A stretch of DNA of 43,063 nucleotides, taken from positions 1 through 43,063 of the forward strand of contig NZ_LDPV02000001.1 of the NCBI RefSeq assembly GCF_001038425.2. Reading direction: 5' to 3'. The first letter of the stretch is position 1. Every line of letters starts with the position of its first letter. Of the stretch, positions 16,376-26,178 are shown piece after piece. The position numbers and the translations under genes are program-made. The DNA comes from Ornithinibacillus contaminans (GTDB lineage Bacteria; Bacillota; Bacilli; Bacillales; Amphibacillaceae). The notes beneath the pieces were generated by a model. The model searched no databases. It worked only from the letters and a program-made list of their open reading frames with translations, and was not told where the DNA came from.

Positions 16376-17407
16376 ATGGGTAAATCAATAGAGAAAATAA
16401 TTACAGAAGTTGCATCAGAAGTAGGGTTTTCAGGAGCAATACAATTTCGAAATAAGGATGAGTTTTTTGAGGCTGCTTATGGCTACTCCAATCGCTCCGA
16501 TCAGGTAGCAAACACAGTGAACACGAGATTTGGAATTGCCTCAGGCTGCAAAATTTTTACGGCAGTAGGGATTGGACTATTAGTGGATCAAGGAAAACTA
16601 TCCTTCCAAACAAGCTTAAAAGATTGTTTAGACATTTCATTTCCTAATTTTTCAGAGGATGTAACGATCCACCATCTGTTAACACATACCGCTGGCATAC
16701 CCGATTATTTTGATGAATCGGTAATGGATGACTTTGAAGAGCTTTGGATTAACCGTCCCATGTACACAATGCGTCATCTACAAGACTTTCTTTTCATGTT
16801 TCAAGATCGGGAAATGCTGTTTCAGCCTGGTGAAAAGTTCCAATATAATAATGCGGGTTATATTGTATTAGGACTAGTCATTGAACAGGTAACGGGAATG
16901 TCATTCACAGATTTTATCGAGGAAAATGTGTTTAGGAAAGCAAAGATGCATCAATCGGGTTATTTTTCACTGGACCAGCTACCAGCTAATACGGCAATTG
17001 GGTACATTGATGATGAAGAAACTGGGCAGTGGAAAAGTAATCTATATTCGATACCGGTAAAAGGCGGGGCAGATGGTGGTGCCTTTATTACCGCTGGCGA
17101 TATGATGAACTTCTGGGAAGCGTTGTTTGCGAACGAGTTGTTAACGAAGGAAACTACTGAGACATTATTAACGCCCCATGCTAACAGTAATCGTGAGCTT
17201 GCTTATGGCTATGGTATTTGGATTTCAATGCGTGATAATGAAATTACCAAATACCATGTGATGGGCTATGACCCAGGGGTGAATTTTCGGTCCGCGGTAT
17301 ATCTAGATGGTGCGAAGGTGGTTATTGCCTCGAATAAAAATGATGGTGCATTTAGTATTATGAAGGCTATTGAAGAATTTATTGGGGCAACTGAGCCCAA
17401 ACGGTAA
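16376..17407 (+). CDS. Serine beta-lactamase-like hydrolase (class C fold)
   Basis: A 343-residue protein of the Beta-lactamase/ampC-like Pfam family. The catalytic SxxK is SGCK in FGIASGCKIFTAVG, the YxN is FQYNNAGYIVLG, and the family motif HTAGIPDYF is present. No signal peptide is visible, so it is probably cytoplasmic and more likely an esterase or peptidase than a true beta-lactamase. I chose the ATG at 16376 because GTGAGG lies 9 bases upstream; earlier in-frame starts at 16331 and 16367 lack a proper site. It is monocistronic and convergent with pepT. Confidence 0.85.
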   Translation: MGKSIEKIITEVASEVGFSGAIQFRNKDEFFEAAYGYSNRSDQVANTVNTRFGIASGCKIFTAVGIGLLVDQGKLSFQTSLKDCLDISFPNFSEDVTIHHLLTHTAGIPDYFDESVMDDFEELWINRPMYTMRHLQDFLFMFQDREMLFQPGEKFQYNNAGYIVLGLVIEQVTGMSFTDFIEENVFRKAKMHQSGYFSLDQLPANTAIGYIDDEETGQWKSNLYSIPVKGGADGGAFITAGDMMNFWEALFANELLTKETTETLLTPHANSNRELAYGYGIWISMRDNEITKYHVMGYDPGVNFRSAVYLDGAKVVIASNKNDGAFSIMKAIEEFIGATEPKR

Positions 17408-17421
17408 AATGGGAGAATGAA

Positions 17422-17469
17422 AAAAAGAAGCTAAGAGAACAGGGAACGCCAGCCTCTTAGCTTCTTTTT
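17422..17469. terminator. Bidirectional terminator between the hydrolase gene and pepT
   Basis: Perfect 16-bp arms AAAAAGAAGCTAAGAG (17422-17437) and its complement (17454-17469) enclose a 16-base loop; the A/T runs at the arm ends serve both strands. Confidence 0.87.
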
Positions 17470-17470
17470 G

Positions 17471-18700
17471 TTATCTTGCTTCAAACAACCTACAAATTTC
17501 AACAATTACGTTTGTTGCTTTTTCCATATTATCCACAGAGATGTATTCAAATTTACCGTGGAAGTTTTCTCCACCAGTAAAGATGTTTGGTGTTGGTAAT
17601 CCCATGTATGATAACTGTGATCCGTCTGTTCCACCACGCACTGGTTCGATGACCGGTTCAATAGCTAGATTTTGCATGGCTTGCTTTGCAACATCAACGA
17701 TTTCCATTACCGGTTCAATTTTTTCACGCATGTTGTAATATTGATCTTTCATCTCCAACACGGCGCTTTCTTCCCCGTAAGTAGCTTTCATTTCGTTAAC
17801 ATAACGTTCCATTCTAGCCTTTTTCTCTTCAAAGCTATTACGATCAAAGTCACGAATAATGTAGTAAACACGTGTTTGTTCTACATCACCAGTAATAGAG
17901 ATGAGATGGAAGAAGCCGTCATAGCCATCTGTACGCTCTGGAGTTTCCTCGGTAGGGAATTTATTTACAAACTCTGCTGCCATCTTTCCGGAGTTAACCA
18001 TTTTGTTCTTGGCAGTACCAGGGTGTACACTATTTCCTTTAAACGTTACCTTTGCTGCAGCGGCATTAAAGCTTTCGTATTGAAGCTCCCCTAATGGCCC
18101 ACCATCAATCGTATAAGCAAAGTCTGCACCAAAACGTTCAACGTCAAAATGATGTGGTCCACGACCAATTTCCTCATCAGGTGTGAAAGCAACACGAATT
18201 TTACCGTGCTTGATTTCCGGATGCTTAATTAGATAGTCCATTGCGGTCATAATTTCAGCAACACCGGCTTTATTATCAGCGCCGAGTAGTGTTGTGCCAT
18301 CTGTTGTAATCAGGGTATGGCCTTTATAGCTTGGAAGCTCAGGGAATTCCTTGCTAGATAACACAACATTAAGTTCTTTGTTTAAGACAATATCGTTTCC
18401 GTCAAAGTTTTCAATCAGTTGTGGGTTTACATTTTTTCCAGTAAAATCGGTAGCTGTATCCACATGGGCGAGAAATCCAATTGTTGGCACTTCTTTATCC
18501 GTATTAGATGGTAATGTTGCCATGACATAGCCGTTATCATCGATGGTAACTTCCTGCATACCGATTGCATTTAATTCTTCTACAAGTAAGTTCGCTAAGT
18601 CTAGCTGACCTGGAGTCGATGGGATTGTTTGGCTGTCCTCGTTTGATTGCGTGTCAACTTTTACATAGGTAGTAAATCGTTTAATAATTTCTTGCTTCAA
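17471..18700 (-). CDS. pepT: Peptidase T (tripeptide aminopeptidase)
   Basis: A 409-residue M20B zinc aminopeptidase that releases the N-terminal residue of tripeptides in the cytoplasm. Motifs in order: [13 protein letters not shown] (zinc His, Asp), [16 protein letters not shown] (bridging Asp), [15 protein letters not shown] (catalytic Glu pair), [29 protein letters not shown] and [24 protein letters not shown] with FHGKFEY. Length and motifs match the family closely. It starts with TTG behind AAGGAG 9 bases upstream. It is monocistronic and ends at the shared terminator. Confidence 0.96.
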   Translation of the reverse strand: MKQEIIKRFTTYVKVDTQSNEDSQTIPSTPGQLDLANLLVEELNAIGMQEVTIDDNGYVMATLPSNTDKEVPTIGFLAHVDTATDFTGKNVNPQLIENFDGNDIVLNKELNVVLSSKEFPELPSYKGHTLITTDGTTLLGADNKAGVAEIMTAMDYLIKHPEIKHGKIRVAFTPDEEIGRGPHHFDVERFGADFAYTIDGGPLGELQYESFNAAAAKVTFKGNSVHPGTAKNKMVNSGKMAAEFVNKFPTEETPERTDGYDGFFHLISITGDVEQTRVYYIIRDFDRNSFEEKKARMERYVNEMKATYGEESAVLEMKDQYYNMREKIEPVMEIVDVAKQAMQNLAIEPVIEPVRGGTDGSQLSYMGLPTPNIFTGGENFHGKFEYISVDNMEKATNVIVEICRLFEAR

Positions 18701-18860
18701 TTGACTTCTCTCCTTGCTGGAATTTTATTTTTCTGACTATAATTATACCGTAACACGAAATAAATTGAAATTTAATTCGCTGGATTATGTTAGGGTAAAG
18801 GAAAAACGAATACATGTGCCGAATAAGTATAGGAAGTAATCGATTAGGGGGAATTTAGTT

Positions 18861-19712
18861 ATGTCCTATTTGCTAACTGGTAAAGAAGTAAAAGAAATCA
18901 TATCGAATCCTAAAAATGATGTTGTTATTGTAGATGCTCGCTTTCAATTACATGACTCTGACGCAGGGAAGAGAGACTATGATGAAGGACATCTACCAAG
19001 TGCTATCTATTTTGATTTAGAAAAAGATCTCTCAGCGGTACCAAACGAACATGGTGGAAATCATCCACTGCCAGCTATTACTATGTTAGCAACAAAGCTC
19101 GGTAATGCTGGAATTGATCAGCAAACAACCGTAATCGTTTATGATCAAGGAAATGATATGTTTGCTCCGAGATTTTGGTGGCTATTACATTATCTAGGGC
19201 ATGATGCTGTATATATACTGGAGGGTGGTTATGCGCGTTGGGTTGCAGAAGGGAACATGGTAACGAAAGAAGTTCCAGTTCATGAACCGAAAAGCTTTAT
19301 CCCGAGCGTCCGTCATGATGAGGTTGTCCATATCGAGCAAGTGAAAGGAAAATTAACTTCAGATGAGGCTATTTTGATAGATTCCAGGAGTAAGGAGCGT
19401 TACCTTGGGAAAACAGAGCCCCTCTATAAAAAAGCTGGGCATATTCCAGGAGCCAAGAACTACTTCTGGATGGATGTATTGGATGAGGAAGGCAATTGGA
19501 AAAATAAAGCAGCATTAGAACAACACTTTGCCAATTTAGATAAAAAATCTGAGATCATCGTATCATGTGGATCTGGTGTTTCTGCCTGCCCGAATGTTGT
19601 TGCATTAAAAATGGCTGGTTATACCAATGTGAAATTGTATCCAGGTAGCTTCAGTGATTGGATTTCCTACGAGGATAATAGAATAGAGACAGAGGATGAG
19701 ACAAATGGGTAA
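18861..19712 (+). CDS. Thiosulfate/3-mercaptopyruvate sulfurtransferase (two rhodanese domains)
   Basis: A 283-residue tandem rhodanese. The N-terminal domain (about 5-130) is the inactive half: VIVDARFQLHDSDAGKRDYDEGHLPSA. The C-terminal domain (about 155-275) has LIDSRSKERYLG and the active loop CGSGVSA with Cys236. A loop of the CGSGVSA kind is seen in enzymes that prefer mercaptopyruvate, so that donor is slightly favoured. The start has GGGGGA 8 bases upstream. Its end overlaps the tag gene start by eight bases, so the two are co-transcribed and probably translationally coupled. A functional link between them is not obvious. Confidence 0.9.
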   Translation: MSYLLTGKEVKEIISNPKNDVVIVDARFQLHDSDAGKRDYDEGHLPSAIYFDLEKDLSAVPNEHGGNHPLPAITMLATKLGNAGIDQQTTVIVYDQGNDMFAPRFWWLLHYLGHDAVYILEGGYARWVAEGNMVTKEVPVHEPKSFIPSVRHDEVVHIEQVKGKLTSDEAILIDSRSKERYLGKTEPLYKKAGHIPGAKNYFWMDVLDEEGNWKNKAALEQHFANLDKKSEIIVSCGSGVSACPNVVALKMAGYTNVKLYPGSFSDWISYEDNRIETEDETNG

Positions 19713-20268
19713 AAAAAGATGTGCATGGGTACCCGAGCAAGATGCGTTATACACCGCCTATCATGATGAGGAATGGGGAAGACCTGTACATGATGATCGC
19801 AAACTTTTTGAAATGCTTATATTAGAAGGAGCACAAGCTGGTCTTAGTTGGATAACGATTCTTAGAAGGCGAGAGAATTACCGCGTGGCATTTGACGATT
19901 TCGATCCGACTGTTATTCAGCATTATGATGAGGAAAAGATTCAATCGCTTCGTGAGAATGAAGGAATTATCCGTAATGAACGAAAGATTAGATCTGTTGT
20001 TGCCAATGCAAAAGCATTCTTGCTGATACAAAAAGAATTTGGTAGCTTCGACAAGTACCTCTGGAGTTTTGTCGGGGAAAAGCCGATATACAACCATTGG
20101 AAAAGCTCAGCTGAAGTTCCTGCTCAAACAAAGGAATCGCAAGCTTTAAGCAAAGATTTGAAAAAACGAGGGTTTAACTTTGTTGGTCCAACCATTTGCT
20201 ACGCATTCATGCAGGCAACAGGTATGGTAAATGATCATACAATGGACTGTTTTTTATTTCAAGCATAA
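19705..20268 (+). CDS. tag: DNA-3-methyladenine glycosylase I
   Basis: A 187-residue base-excision repair glycosylase that removes 3-methyladenine. The zinc 'snap' residues are visible at both termini: Cys6 and His20 (RCAWVP and AYHDEEWG), His178 and Cys182 (NDHTMDC). The core has LFEMLILEGAQAGLSWITIL and FNFVGPTICYAFMQATGMV, typical of Tag. The ATG at 19705 has GAGG 9 bases upstream; an ATG at 19696 is too close to it. It overlaps the sulfurtransferase gene and is followed four bases later by a strong terminator. Confidence 0.94.
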   Translation: MGKKRCAWVPEQDALYTAYHDEEWGRPVHDDRKLFEMLILEGAQAGLSWITILRRRENYRVAFDDFDPTVIQHYDEEKIQSLRENEGIIRNERKIRSVVANAKAFLLIQKEFGSFDKYLWSFVGEKPIYNHWKSSAEVPAQTKESQALSKDLKKRGFNFVGPTICYAFMQATGMVNDHTMDCFLFQA

Positions 20269-20271
20269 AAG

Positions 20272-20310
20272 AAAAAGCTACTTTCAGTTCAATCCTGAAA
20301 GTAGCTTTTT
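20272..20310. terminator. Bidirectional terminator between tag and the chemotaxis receptor
   Basis: Perfect 16-bp arms AAAAAGCTACTTTCAG (20272-20287) and its complement (20295-20310) enclose a 7-base loop; A and T ends act on both strands. Confidence 0.88.
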
Positions 20311-20320
20311 AGATTCTGAA

Positions 20321-22096
20321 TTATAATTTAAAAACTTTTAATTCATTGTTTAGCTGTTCGGCTAGTTTTTCTAGTTCTTCTGCGCTGTTGGATACTTCTT
20401 CCATAGAACTTGATGTTTGCTCTGCAGATGCTGCAGCTTGTTCAACACCAGCAGCTGATTCCTCTGATACAGCTGCAATGTCTTCAATTAAATTATTCAT
20501 ATCATTACTATTGTCTGCAATTTCACGTAAGCTTGCAGAAATCGTAGAGATTTTTGCGGCCATTTCTGAGACAGAGTTCTGAATGGATGCAAAGTTCTTT
20601 CCGGTTTCTTCGATTTGCGCCGTACCTTCTTTTACCTCTGTATAACCACTATTTAGGGAGTTGACAACTTGTCCAGTTTCACCTTGGATTTTTGTCACAA
20701 TCGTCGTAATTTCACCAACAGATGATGCTACCTGTTCGGAAAGCTTTCTAACTTCTTCAGCAACAACAGCAAATCCTTTACCATGCTCTCCGGCTCTAGC
20801 TGCTTCAATCGCTGCATTCAGAGATAGAAGATTAGTTTGATCGGCGATATCCTTGATCACGGATACAAGTTTGGAGATCTCATTTGATTGCTTATCGAGT
20901 CCTTGAACCTTTTCCACTGCTTCAGAAACGATTGCGTCAATCTGTTTCATTTGAACTACAGAAGTCTTCATTAACTCTGTACCTTCATTGGTTAACGCTA
21001 GGACATTTTCAGAGGTTCCTGAAATTTCAAGTCCGTTTTCCTCAGATGTACGAACTTTGTGTACGAAATCATTCATTCGTTCTGCTAAATTCGAAGCACT
21101 ATTTGCTTGGTTTTCTGTTCCGGAGGACAATTCTTCCATGGTAGAAGCAATTTGCTCATTACCCTCGCGAACTTCTCCTGCTGATTGGGTTAACTCTTCA
21201 CTTCGAGTGGAGAGCGTATTAGCGGCGGAAGCTACTTTATAAAGAATACCTTGTATATTATCCTTCATTAAATTAACTGCACTTGCAAGCTGTCCGATTT
21301 CATCTTTTCCGTTATAATCTACTGACTCTACTAGCAAGTTTCCGTTTGCAACTTCGTTTGTCATTTCCACAACTTTTCGGAGACTAGTAGTAATTCGTTT
21401 GCTGACCGTTAATAAGAGCAGGGTACCAAGTACAATTACTAATATGGTTGAGACACTTAATACGATAACACCAGTTTGTAAACTATTCTTTGAATTTTTA
21501 ACAGTTGCTTGTTGATCTACTTTAACCATGTTCATGAGTTGATTCACAAGGTCTACCGTTTCTGTACGTAATTCAGTTGAACGTGTTCTAATAGATGCAG
21601 CCATGTATGTTTGGCTATTCTTTACCGCTTCACTAATTTCACCGTAGAACATTTCGTTAACTTTTGTATCGTTTTCTACAATTTTAGTGAAAATCTGTTT
21701 TTGTTCCTCTGTTTCCAAGGTAGGTTCAATTTCGCCAAATAATCCATCTAATTCACTCTTGTATTGCTCAAAGGAATCGACATAACGTGATTTACCAGCA
21801 AGTAAGTAATCTGCTATCTGAACGTCCTTTACTTGAATAATCGATGCCAGATCTGCCATTTCATTTACACGAGCACTATATTGGTCTATTGAATCAACAT
21901 CACTTTGTCCCTTACTCAATTGATAATAGACAACAGCCCCGGAAAGTAAGAAGAGAACAATCGCTACTAAAAATACATATAAATACTTGCGACTTAGCTT
22001 TACGTTTTGAAAGTTAAGAAAAGATATAGATTTTTTTTGTTTTTTCTCTTTCTTTTCTCGCTTGATTTTTGGTACTTTTAATTTTTTGTTCTTCAT
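20321..22096 (-). CDS. Methyl-accepting chemotaxis protein
   Basis: A 591-residue receptor. A strongly basic tail ([19 protein letters not shown]) precedes membrane segment 1 (about residues 37-58), a helical extracytoplasmic sensor of roughly 145 residues, membrane segment 2 (about 205-228), a HAMP domain (about 229-283), and a long signalling coiled coil. The hairpin tip is [20 protein letters not shown] followed by [20 protein letters not shown], the most conserved part of the family. The sensor lacks an obvious Cache fold and looks like a four-helix bundle. It starts with ATG behind GGGGGA. The ligand is unknown and no chemotaxis genes are adjacent. Confidence 0.93.
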   Translation of the reverse strand: MKNKKLKVPKIKREKKEKKQKKSISFLNFQNVKLSRKYLYVFLVAIVLFLLSGAVVYYQLSKGQSDVDSIDQYSARVNEMADLASIIQVKDVQIADYLLAGKSRYVDSFEQYKSELDGLFGEIEPTLETEEQKQIFTKIVENDTKVNEMFYGEISEAVKNSQTYMAASIRTRSTELRTETVDLVNQLMNMVKVDQQATVKNSKNSLQTGVIVLSVSTILVIVLGTLLLLTVSKRITTSLRKVVEMTNEVANGNLLVESVDYNGKDEIGQLASAVNLMKDNIQGILYKVASAANTLSTRSEELTQSAGEVREGNEQIASTMEELSSGTENQANSASNLAERMNDFVHKVRTSEENGLEISGTSENVLALTNEGTELMKTSVVQMKQIDAIVSEAVEKVQGLDKQSNEISKLVSVIKDIADQTNLLSLNAAIEAARAGEHGKGFAVVAEEVRKLSEQVASSVGEITTIVTKIQGETGQVVNSLNSGYTEVKEGTAQIEETGKNFASIQNSVSEMAAKISTISASLREIADNSNDMNNLIEDIAAVSEESAAGVEQAAASAEQTSSSMEEVSNSAEELEKLAEQLNNELKVFKL

Positions 22097-22279
22097 TATG
22101 TATCCCCCAATTGTAGATATAAACGGTTTTCTTTCTATATCGACATATTTTTCAGTTTTTGAAGTATTATTTTAAATTATTTGAAACGGAATTTTCTAAC
22201 ACTTGATATTATCACATGATTTCTAGTAAAATAGCAAACTGTGTGCTTCGCTAACTACTAAGAATGGAGGTGACAAAAC

Positions 22280-22795
22280 GTGGCAAAATCAGCATTTATA
22301 CAAGAGGAAAAAAATAAAGAAGAATTGAAGCAAGAGCTGGATTCGTTGGAAATACAACTATTTCGAATGAAAGATAATATAAAGAAAATCGCTAAAACAG
22401 CAGCAGAAGTAATCAGTATTGATCAAACCCCAAATGATGAATGGGTAGTGGTTTATGCTGATTGGGAAGAAGATAACTGGCAAATCATGCTTCACAGCTG
22501 CAAACGTGCCTTTCGCGGAAGTTGGAATTCAGCACTGCAGGCTGAGGTGAAGGACGATAGTACCATTCATATCGCAGCAATAAAAGGAGAAGAGAATAAG
22601 GGTTATGGCTCCGTTTTAATGAAACACTTAAAAGAAATTGCAAGGGAAGAAAATGTACAGTATATTACTGGCGACCTGGTAGAACGTGATTTTGATCATG
22701 TAGACCGTCTACAGCATTTCTATGAGAAACATAACTTTGATGTAACGGTAGACCATGAAGAACAGTGCGGAGAAATAGTTTGGAATGATGAATGA
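22280..22795 (+). CDS. GNAT-fold acetyltransferase-like protein with N-terminal coiled coil
   Basis: A 171-residue protein. Residues 8-45 are a charged, heptad-like helix (EEKNKEELKQELDSLEIQLF). The rest fits the GNAT fold: beta strands around VVVYADWEED, motif A with the acetyl-CoA loop ENKGYGSVLMKHLKEIAREE, and a C-terminal LQHFYEKHNFDV strand-helix pattern. The pyrophosphate-binding loop reads NKGYGS, close to the Q/RxxGxG/A pattern but without the first Arg/Gln. It starts with GTG behind a strong AATGGAGGTGA site. No neighbour suggests a substrate. Confidence 0.75.
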   Translation: MAKSAFIQEEKNKEELKQELDSLEIQLFRMKDNIKKIAKTAAEVISIDQTPNDEWVVVYADWEEDNWQIMLHSCKRAFRGSWNSALQAEVKDDSTIHIAAIKGEENKGYGSVLMKHLKEIAREENVQYITGDLVERDFDHVDRLQHFYEKHNFDVTVDHEEQCGEIVWNDE

Positions 22796-22798
22796 ACA

Positions 22799-22833
22799 AA
22801 GACTACTTTTGAATAAAGGTGGTCTTATTTTTT
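22799..22833 (+). terminator. Intrinsic terminator after the GNAT gene
   Basis: AAGACTACTTT and AAGGTGGTCTT form an imperfect stem with a GT pair, followed by a run of six T. Confidence 0.7.
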
Positions 22834-22896
22834 GCTTTACAATGGGTGAAAAAAAGCAATCCTTATGATGCAAGGATTGCCCGATAGTTATCGCAA

Positions 22897-23796
22897 TCAA
22901 ACCCGTTCAAATAAATGAAAATGTAAACCATAAGGATCAGAAAACATCATACTTTTCTCGTGAAACGTATTGGTTATAGTACAACCTTTTGCAAGCAGCT
23001 CTTGTTTTGCTTCTTGAAAATCTTTAACAGCAAGCTCGAAAAACACATTATTTGCGCTACTTTCTTCAATATAAAAATTCTGCCCGCCAATTTGTAATTT
23101 TGTATCGGTTTTGCCTTGCGTAACCTTTGTCATACCAAGCGTATTTGTGTAGAAATCAACCGCCGCTGCGCTATTTGTCACCTGTACCGCAATATTGTTC
23201 GTTAATTGATAGTCGGCGTTTTTATTCATTTTCTTTGTTGGATGGAAATTGTTTGAACCGGATGGTAGCAGGTCGAATAAATACCATACGGAACAGAAGT
23301 CATCTCCAGGTCCAAATGGAGCATCGGCAACATGAAATATAGCACCAGATTCATCTTTTTGGAATGTAGAAACACCAGGATATTGAACCCCATTCTTCAA
23401 AAAGCCAAGGTCCTCTTTAAATGTCGTGCCAGCTGTTGACACCATAGGGAACTGCCACCTGCGTTCTGCTGCAAATGCATCTTGAACTTCTGGTATGTCC
23501 GGGGTTGCTACAACAAATGCTGCCTTCTCAGTAAGGTGATGATATACCCCATTGAATCCGTCAGCCCACATTGTGCAATAGGAACATGATTTTCCCATGT
23601 TCTGTATCATGATGAGTTCTTCTTTTTCTCCGAACAACTCCAGTAGGCTTTTTTTCTGATTAGTAGAGTCTAAAAACTGGTAGTTCTTAACTTCTTTCCG
23701 TGGAACAGATTTCCGTAACTCCATTAATCGGTTTTTCTTTTCATGCAATTCTTGCTCTAATGCTTTAATTTCGGATGCTAAATTAGTAGTTTCCAT
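22897..23796 (-). CDS. DUF899 thioredoxin-like protein fused to a VOC (glyoxalase-like) domain
   Basis: A 299-residue two-domain protein. Residues 1-190 are DUF899, a thioredoxin-fold family: after a coiled N-terminus comes LIMIQNMGKSCSYCTMWADG, with a CxxC (CSYC) at the redox position, then FPMVSTAGTTFKEDLGF and FHVADAPFGPGDDFCSVWYLFDLL. Residues about 200-299 form a VOC domain: IAVQVTNSAAAVDFYTNTLG, FFELAVKDFQEAKQEL and MMFSDPYGLHFHLFERV, with a possible metal His and Glu. The start has GGAGG 7 bases upstream. It follows a separate VOC gene and an AraC regulator gene, all on the minus strand with tight spacing. Confidence 0.87.
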   Translation of the reverse strand: METTNLASEIKALEQELHEKKNRLMELRKSVPRKEVKNYQFLDSTNQKKSLLELFGEKEELIMIQNMGKSCSYCTMWADGFNGVYHHLTEKAAFVVATPDIPEVQDAFAAERRWQFPMVSTAGTTFKEDLGFLKNGVQYPGVSTFQKDESGAIFHVADAPFGPGDDFCSVWYLFDLLPSGSNNFHPTKKMNKNADYQLTNNIAVQVTNSAAAVDFYTNTLGMTKVTQGKTDTKLQIGGQNFYIEESSANNVFFELAVKDFQEAKQELLAKGCTITNTFHEKSMMFSDPYGLHFHLFERV

Positions 23797-23798
23797 CG

Positions 23799-24170
23799 TT
23801 ATACCTCCAGTGAATGATTGACATATTCAACAATTTCGATCTGATTTCCAGAATTATCTTCAACAACAAAATAGTAACCAGGTGGACACGGAATCGGTTC
23901 GTCAGATATAATCTTGACTCCCTTTTCTTGAAGTCTTCTAAAATCTTCTTGAATATTAGTAGATTGAATTCCAAATAATAAAGTTGATGAGGATGGCGTA
24001 TCAGATTTTTCAGCTTTCTCTAAAATCAGTGGAAGCCCGTTATTATTAAGGCTGATGATATTCTCCCCATATTGTTTTAAGACGGTAAAATCAAGGAGAT
24101 TTGTGTAGAAATGAACTCCTTCTTTTATGTTTTGCACTTTTACCGTTAAAACACAAACCTGATTTAGCAT
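23799..24170 (-). CDS. VOC-family (glyoxalase/bleomycin resistance-like) protein
   Basis: A 123-residue single VOC domain: VCVLTVKVQNIKEGVHFYTN at the N-terminus, a central LLFGIQSTNIQEDFRRLQEKG, and VVEDNSGNQIEIVEYV at the C-terminus with the conserved Glu. The paired beta-alpha-beta-beta-beta modules bind a metal or small ligand; the substrate is unknown. I chose the ATG at 24170 because GGGGG lies 8 bases upstream; an ATG six bases earlier is too close to that site. It is the middle gene of a three-gene unit: it starts 52 bases after the AraC stop and ends two bases before the DUF899-VOC start. Confidence 0.85.
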   Translation of the reverse strand: MLNQVCVLTVKVQNIKEGVHFYTNLLDFTVLKQYGENIISLNNNGLPLILEKAEKSDTPSSSTLLFGIQSTNIQEDFRRLQEKGVKIISDEPIPCPPGYYFVVEDNSGNQIEIVEYVNHSLEV

Positions 24171-24222
24171 GTACATACCCCCAATAGTGTTATGTAAGAC
24201 TAATTTACCATTTAAAAGCAGA

Positions 24223-25005
24223 TTATTTTTCTTCTTGTTTGCGCTTTTCGGTACTTAATAGAAGTTTAGGTAGATTAATTAGGATTGGTGGATCGAATGG
24301 CAATGGCTCTCGTAACACAATTTCGGTGTATAGAGAGGTATGTTGTTCGATTACAACCGGTGAATCTCCTTTCCCTCTATATGTGTTGGTTAATACAAAA
24401 TAACTTTTCGGATTTAGGCTCTTTGGTAGAGTGGTAGCCAGAATATAATAGGTTCCAATCGGTACATTGGAAAAGGTGCAGCTTGCCTTTTGATGATTTA
24501 AGACAGTTCCGACAATCGGCTCTTGATCTGGAATTGGCCTAGGGAATAAGCCAATAAATACAATACCTTTAAATGAAGTTGGTGTAACAACCCGACAAGT
24601 GACAGAAGGTGTTAACAGATTTAATGGCTGTAGTTCTTTTGAAAAATCATACTCATTTATGAACTGGTGTAATGGTTTCATGCTCTTTTGGAACTGCTTA
24701 GGAGATAGTCCAACAAATTGTTTAAACTTAGAGCTGAAGGTACCGATACTACGGAACCCAACATTTAATAGTGTTTTTAATATGGAATTTGAGGGGTCCA
24801 CTAATAGTTCTTTTCCTGCTTCAATCCGTAATGCGGATAGATAATGTCGTGGGGATACACCAGTTATTTCTTTGAAAACCCTACTAAAATGGTAAGGGCT
24901 ATAACCAATATGACTAGCTAGTTCTTCAGAGGTGAGTTCTTCATCTAAATGTTCTTTCATATATGAAATAGCTCGGATAATAAGTTGTTCTTTTTCGCTC
25001 CTCAT
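24223..25005 (-). CDS. AraC-family transcriptional regulator
   Basis: A 260-residue regulator with the DNA-binding domain at the N-terminus, reversed from classical AraC. Two helix-turn-helix motifs span residues about 8-105: LTSEELASHIGYSPYHFSRVF, then LKTLLNVGFRSIGTFSSKFK with FVGLSPKQF. The C-terminal part (about 130-250) is beta-rich, with VVTPTSFKGIVFIGLFPRP and FSNVPIGTYYILATT, and probably binds an effector. It is the first gene of the unit with the two VOC genes and so likely activates them in response to a toxic small molecule; that is inferred from position only. Confidence 0.88.
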   Translation of the reverse strand: MRSEKEQLIIRAISYMKEHLDEELTSEELASHIGYSPYHFSRVFKEITGVSPRHYLSALRIEAGKELLVDPSNSILKTLLNVGFRSIGTFSSKFKQFVGLSPKQFQKSMKPLHQFINEYDFSKELQPLNLLTPSVTCRVVTPTSFKGIVFIGLFPRPIPDQEPIVGTVLNHQKASCTFSNVPIGTYYILATTLPKSLNPKSYFVLTNTYRGKGDSPVVIEQHTSLYTEIVLREPLPFDPPILINLPKLLLSTEKRKQEEK

Positions 25006-25193
25006 ATGAATTCCCCTATCTTAAACGTTGTGAACTGAAAAATCTGTAATTATTAATTAATTCAACATTTGATGAAAAAATCCCTGCTAGTTAGTTGTTA
25101 TTTTGGGTACATATGGGTATAAGCAGGATACTTTTTTCTCTGATATTGGATATGGTAAGATAGAAACTATTCTACATAGAAGGAGCGATATGG

Positions 25194-26018
25194 ATGGAGT
25201 TTGTTACGTTAAACAATGGTTTAGAAATGCCTAAGCTTGGCTTTGGTGTTTGGAAAGTGCCAGATGATGAAGCAGAACAGGCAGTAAAGAAAGCAATTGA
25301 GGTTGGGTATCGTTCAATTGACACGGCTAAGATTTACGGGAATGAAGAAGGTGTTGGTAGAGCTATTGCTGCATCGAGCGTTCCGCGTGAAGAACTCTTT
25401 ATTACAACAAAAGTGTGGAATAGTGATCAAGGCTATGACAATACATTAAAAGCTTTTGATGAGAGTCTTGAGAGACTTGGACTTGATTATGTAGATTTAT
25501 ATTTAATCCACTGGCCAACACCGCAGTTTGATGACTATGTGGAGACATACAAAGCGCTAGAGAAGCTTTACAACGATGGTAAAGTAAAAGCAATCGGGGT
25601 CTGCAATTTCCATATTGAGCACCTGGAGCGCTTGCTTAAAGAATGTGACGTAGTTCCTGTGTTAAATCAGGTGGAATGTCATCCGTTATTACAACAAGCA
25701 GAACTAAAAGAATTCTGTGCGAAGCATAATATTTATGTAGAGGCATGGAGCCCATTGATGAATGGTGGGGAAGTATTAAATAATGCAGTTGTGAAGGAGA
25801 TTGCTGAATCTCATGGTAAAACACCTGCACAAGCTATCCTTCGTTGGCATCTGCAATATGATAATATTGTGATTCCAAAGTCTGTAACACCTTCTAGAAT
25901 CGAAGAAAACTTTGATGTGTTTGACTTTGAATTAACCGCTGAGGATATGAACAAAATCGCAGCACTGAATGAAAACAAACGAAATGGTGCAGATCCTGCT
26001 GAGATGAATGTACGATAA
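25194..26018 (+). CDS. Aldo/keto reductase (YvgN/YtbE-like)
   Basis: A 274-residue NADPH-dependent (beta/alpha)8 reductase. The catalytic tetrad is visible: Asp and Tyr in SIDTAKIYGNEEGVG, Lys in LFITTKVWNSDQG, His in LYLIHWPTP. NADPH-binding residues lie in VIPKSVTPSRIEENFDVFDF. Length and sequence pattern resemble B. subtilis YvgN, a methylglyoxal/glyoxal reductase, and one role may be detoxification of reactive aldehydes. Start chosen at 25194, with AAGGAG 8 bases upstream; an ATG at 25190 is out of frame. It is a single-gene unit with its own terminator. Confidence 0.92.
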   Translation: MEFVTLNNGLEMPKLGFGVWKVPDDEAEQAVKKAIEVGYRSIDTAKIYGNEEGVGRAIAASSVPREELFITTKVWNSDQGYDNTLKAFDESLERLGLDYVDLYLIHWPTPQFDDYVETYKALEKLYNDGKVKAIGVCNFHIEHLERLLKECDVVPVLNQVECHPLLQQAELKEFCAKHNIYVEAWSPLMNGGEVLNNAVVKEIAESHGKTPAQAILRWHLQYDNIVIPKSVTPSRIEENFDVFDFELTAEDMNKIAALNENKRNGADPAEMNVR

Positions 26019-26027
26019 GTGAATGAA

Positions 26028-26065
26028 GAAGTGTTAGGTAAATCGATGCCTAACGCTTCTTTTTT
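26028..26065 (+). terminator. Intrinsic terminator after the aldo/keto reductase gene
   Basis: GAAGTGTTAGG (26028-26038) and CCTAACGCTTC (26049-26059) pair with a single mismatch around a 10-base loop, followed by a T run. Confidence 0.85.
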
Positions 26066-26178
26066 AAATTAAATCGAAACTATTGCAGTTTTTGGACAAT
26101 AAACTAGTTACATTTTGGGGGAAATGTAGTAGACTATAATAAATTTATGGTTCATCCATTTTAAAGGAGTGATGTTTT

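Noticed and set aside
16376-17407. True secreted beta-lactamase and resistance gene
   Set aside because: It has the SxxK and YxN motifs of the fold but no signal peptide, and the fold is common to esterases and peptidases.
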